Part shown: positions 12,623 through 13,178 of the stretch, in pieces | How positions within the stretch are numbered: position 1 is the first letter of the stretch | Layout: each line of letters opens with the position of its first letter | Source of the DNA: an uncultured Mycoplasmatota bacterium | GTDB lineage: Bacteria > Bacillota_I > Bacilli_A > RF39 > UBA660 | Assembly (NCBI GenBank): GCA_947296775.1 | Contig: CAMYRF010000008.1 | Coordinates: forward strand, 1-13,178 | DNA: 13,178 bases | Direction: 5' to 3' | Made by a program: the position numbers and the translations under genes | Notes under the pieces: model-generated | Databases searched by the model: none | The model's input: the letters and a program-made list of their open reading frames with translations, nothing else | Told to the model about the DNA's origin: nothing

Positions 12623-13178
12623 TTATTGCTGAATAGCGCTGTACATATTAAACATTGGAATAACGATTGATAGAACGATAACTCCAACCATAACGGTTAG
12701 TAATATTATCATTACTGGTTCAATAAATGTTTTAATACGGGCTACTGCGTTTTTGTGTAAATCTTGATAATAATCGGCAACTTTTTGCATCATTTCTGGT
12801 AGTTGTCCTGTTTTTTCACCAGTTACAATCATTTCATAAGCTGGAATTGGGAAGGCCCATCTATCTTTGAAGGCTTCTGACACTTTACCACCTTTTGAGA
12901 TGTTGTTAATAGCTTCTAATATCATTAATTTATATATTTCATTATTACTTACTTTATTTAATATATCCATACTATCAGTAATGAAAACATTGTGGGCTAA
13001 TAATGAGGCAAAGGTTTTGGTAAACATTGTTACTTCGTTATATATAACTACATTACCAAATCCAGGTGTATGCATTATTAACCATTGAAGACTGGTTCTA
13101 AATGATTTTACATTACGATATAAATACATAAATAGTAAAATTATGATAACGGCGGAAAGCCCTATACAAATTATATAT
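12623..13178 (-). CDS. pilus assembly inner-membrane platform protein, PilC/GspF/ComGB type (C-terminal part, cut by right edge)
   Basis: The frame is open to the right edge, so the gene continues beyond the window; an internal ATG at 13127-13129 is not the start. About 184 residues are visible. A membrane helix at the edge (IIILLFMYLY) leads into the second type II secretion F domain, with FTKTFASLLAHNVFITDSMDI, the conserved GEKTGQLPEMM motif and the C-terminal helix (PVMIILLTVMVGVIVLSIVIPMF). This protein is the membrane platform on which the pilus motor ATPase acts. The TAA stop overlaps the ribosome site of the prepilin peptidase gene. In Bacillus terms this is ComGB; ComGA and pseudopilin genes would be expected nearby outside the window. 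Confidence 0.9.
   Translation of the reverse strand, partial: YIICIGLSAVIIILLFMYLYRNVKSFRTSLQWLIMHTPGFGNVVIYNEVTMFTKTFASLLAHNVFITDSMDILNKVSNNEIYKLMILEAINNISKGGKVSEAFKDRWAFPIPAYEMIVTGEKTGQLPEMMQKVADYYQDLHKNAVARIKTFIEPVMIILLTVMVGVIVLSIVIPMFNMYSAIQQ

Noticed and set aside
12613..12687. Longer start for the prepilin peptidase
   Set aside because: The additional 25 residues lie inside the upstream gene and are unlike family N-termini, while the ATG at 12610-12612 has a strong ribosome site.
1..13178. Genetic code 4 (TGA as tryptophan)
   Set aside because: All recognised proteins are complete with TGA as stop and use TGG for tryptophan; in an AT-rich code-4 genome most tryptophans would be TGA.
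1..13178. CRISPR array, insertion sequence, prophage or defence island
   Set aside because: There are no spaced repeats, transposase or phage structural genes. The only recombinase is the housekeeping XerD with a normal neighbourhood.

Overview
This is a dense, AT-rich bacterial chromosome segment with no mobile element, CRISPR array, rRNA or tRNA that I can see. The gene set points to a low-GC Bacillota, most likely class Bacilli: a YdbS/YdbT pair, XerD of the RipX type, GuaD-like deaminase, RarA, MscL, a ComGB/ComC-like pilus pair, and purine-rich Shine-Dalgarno sites such as AGGTGAT and GGAGG. An uncultured gut Bacilli lineage is possible, but that is inference. All tryptophans in the recognised proteins are read from TGG and the genes are full length with TGA treated as stop, so the standard bacterial code applies. 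TGA is nevertheless used as a stop only once among 16 genes, and there it is followed at once by TAA.

Left part (1-4391). The start of a guanine-deaminase-like gene (minus, cut by the left edge) lies just downstream of xerD (minus). xerD is divergent from mscL (plus). mscL is followed by its terminator and rarA (plus). rarA converges on holA (minus) and the two share one bidirectional terminator. holA is divergent from an unrecognised 167-residue protein gene (plus), which converges on the next block through another bidirectional terminator. The theme is DNA maintenance: dimer resolution, replication-associated recombination and the clamp loader, with an osmotic safety valve.

Middle and right part (4423-13178). 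Everything is on the minus strand and is read from right to left: the end of a pilC/comGB-type gene (cut by the right edge), a prepilin peptidase, ydbS-ydbT (membrane proteins with bacterial PH domains), an unrecognised 133-residue gene coupled to queH, a membrane-anchored polysaccharide deacetylase, an unrecognised 124-residue gene, uppP, then an OmpR-family response regulator overlapping its histidine kinase. The theme is cell envelope: pilus or competence assembly, membrane stress, wall modification, lipid carrier recycling and signal sensing. Each transcription unit has its own promoter, and no intergenic stretch exceeds about 110 bases.

I found no convincing undescribed multi-gene system. 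The items most worth a second look are three unrecognised small proteins (two of them behind the strongest promoters in the window), terminators whose hairpins contain the stop codons of eight genes, and tightly overlapping divergent promoters.
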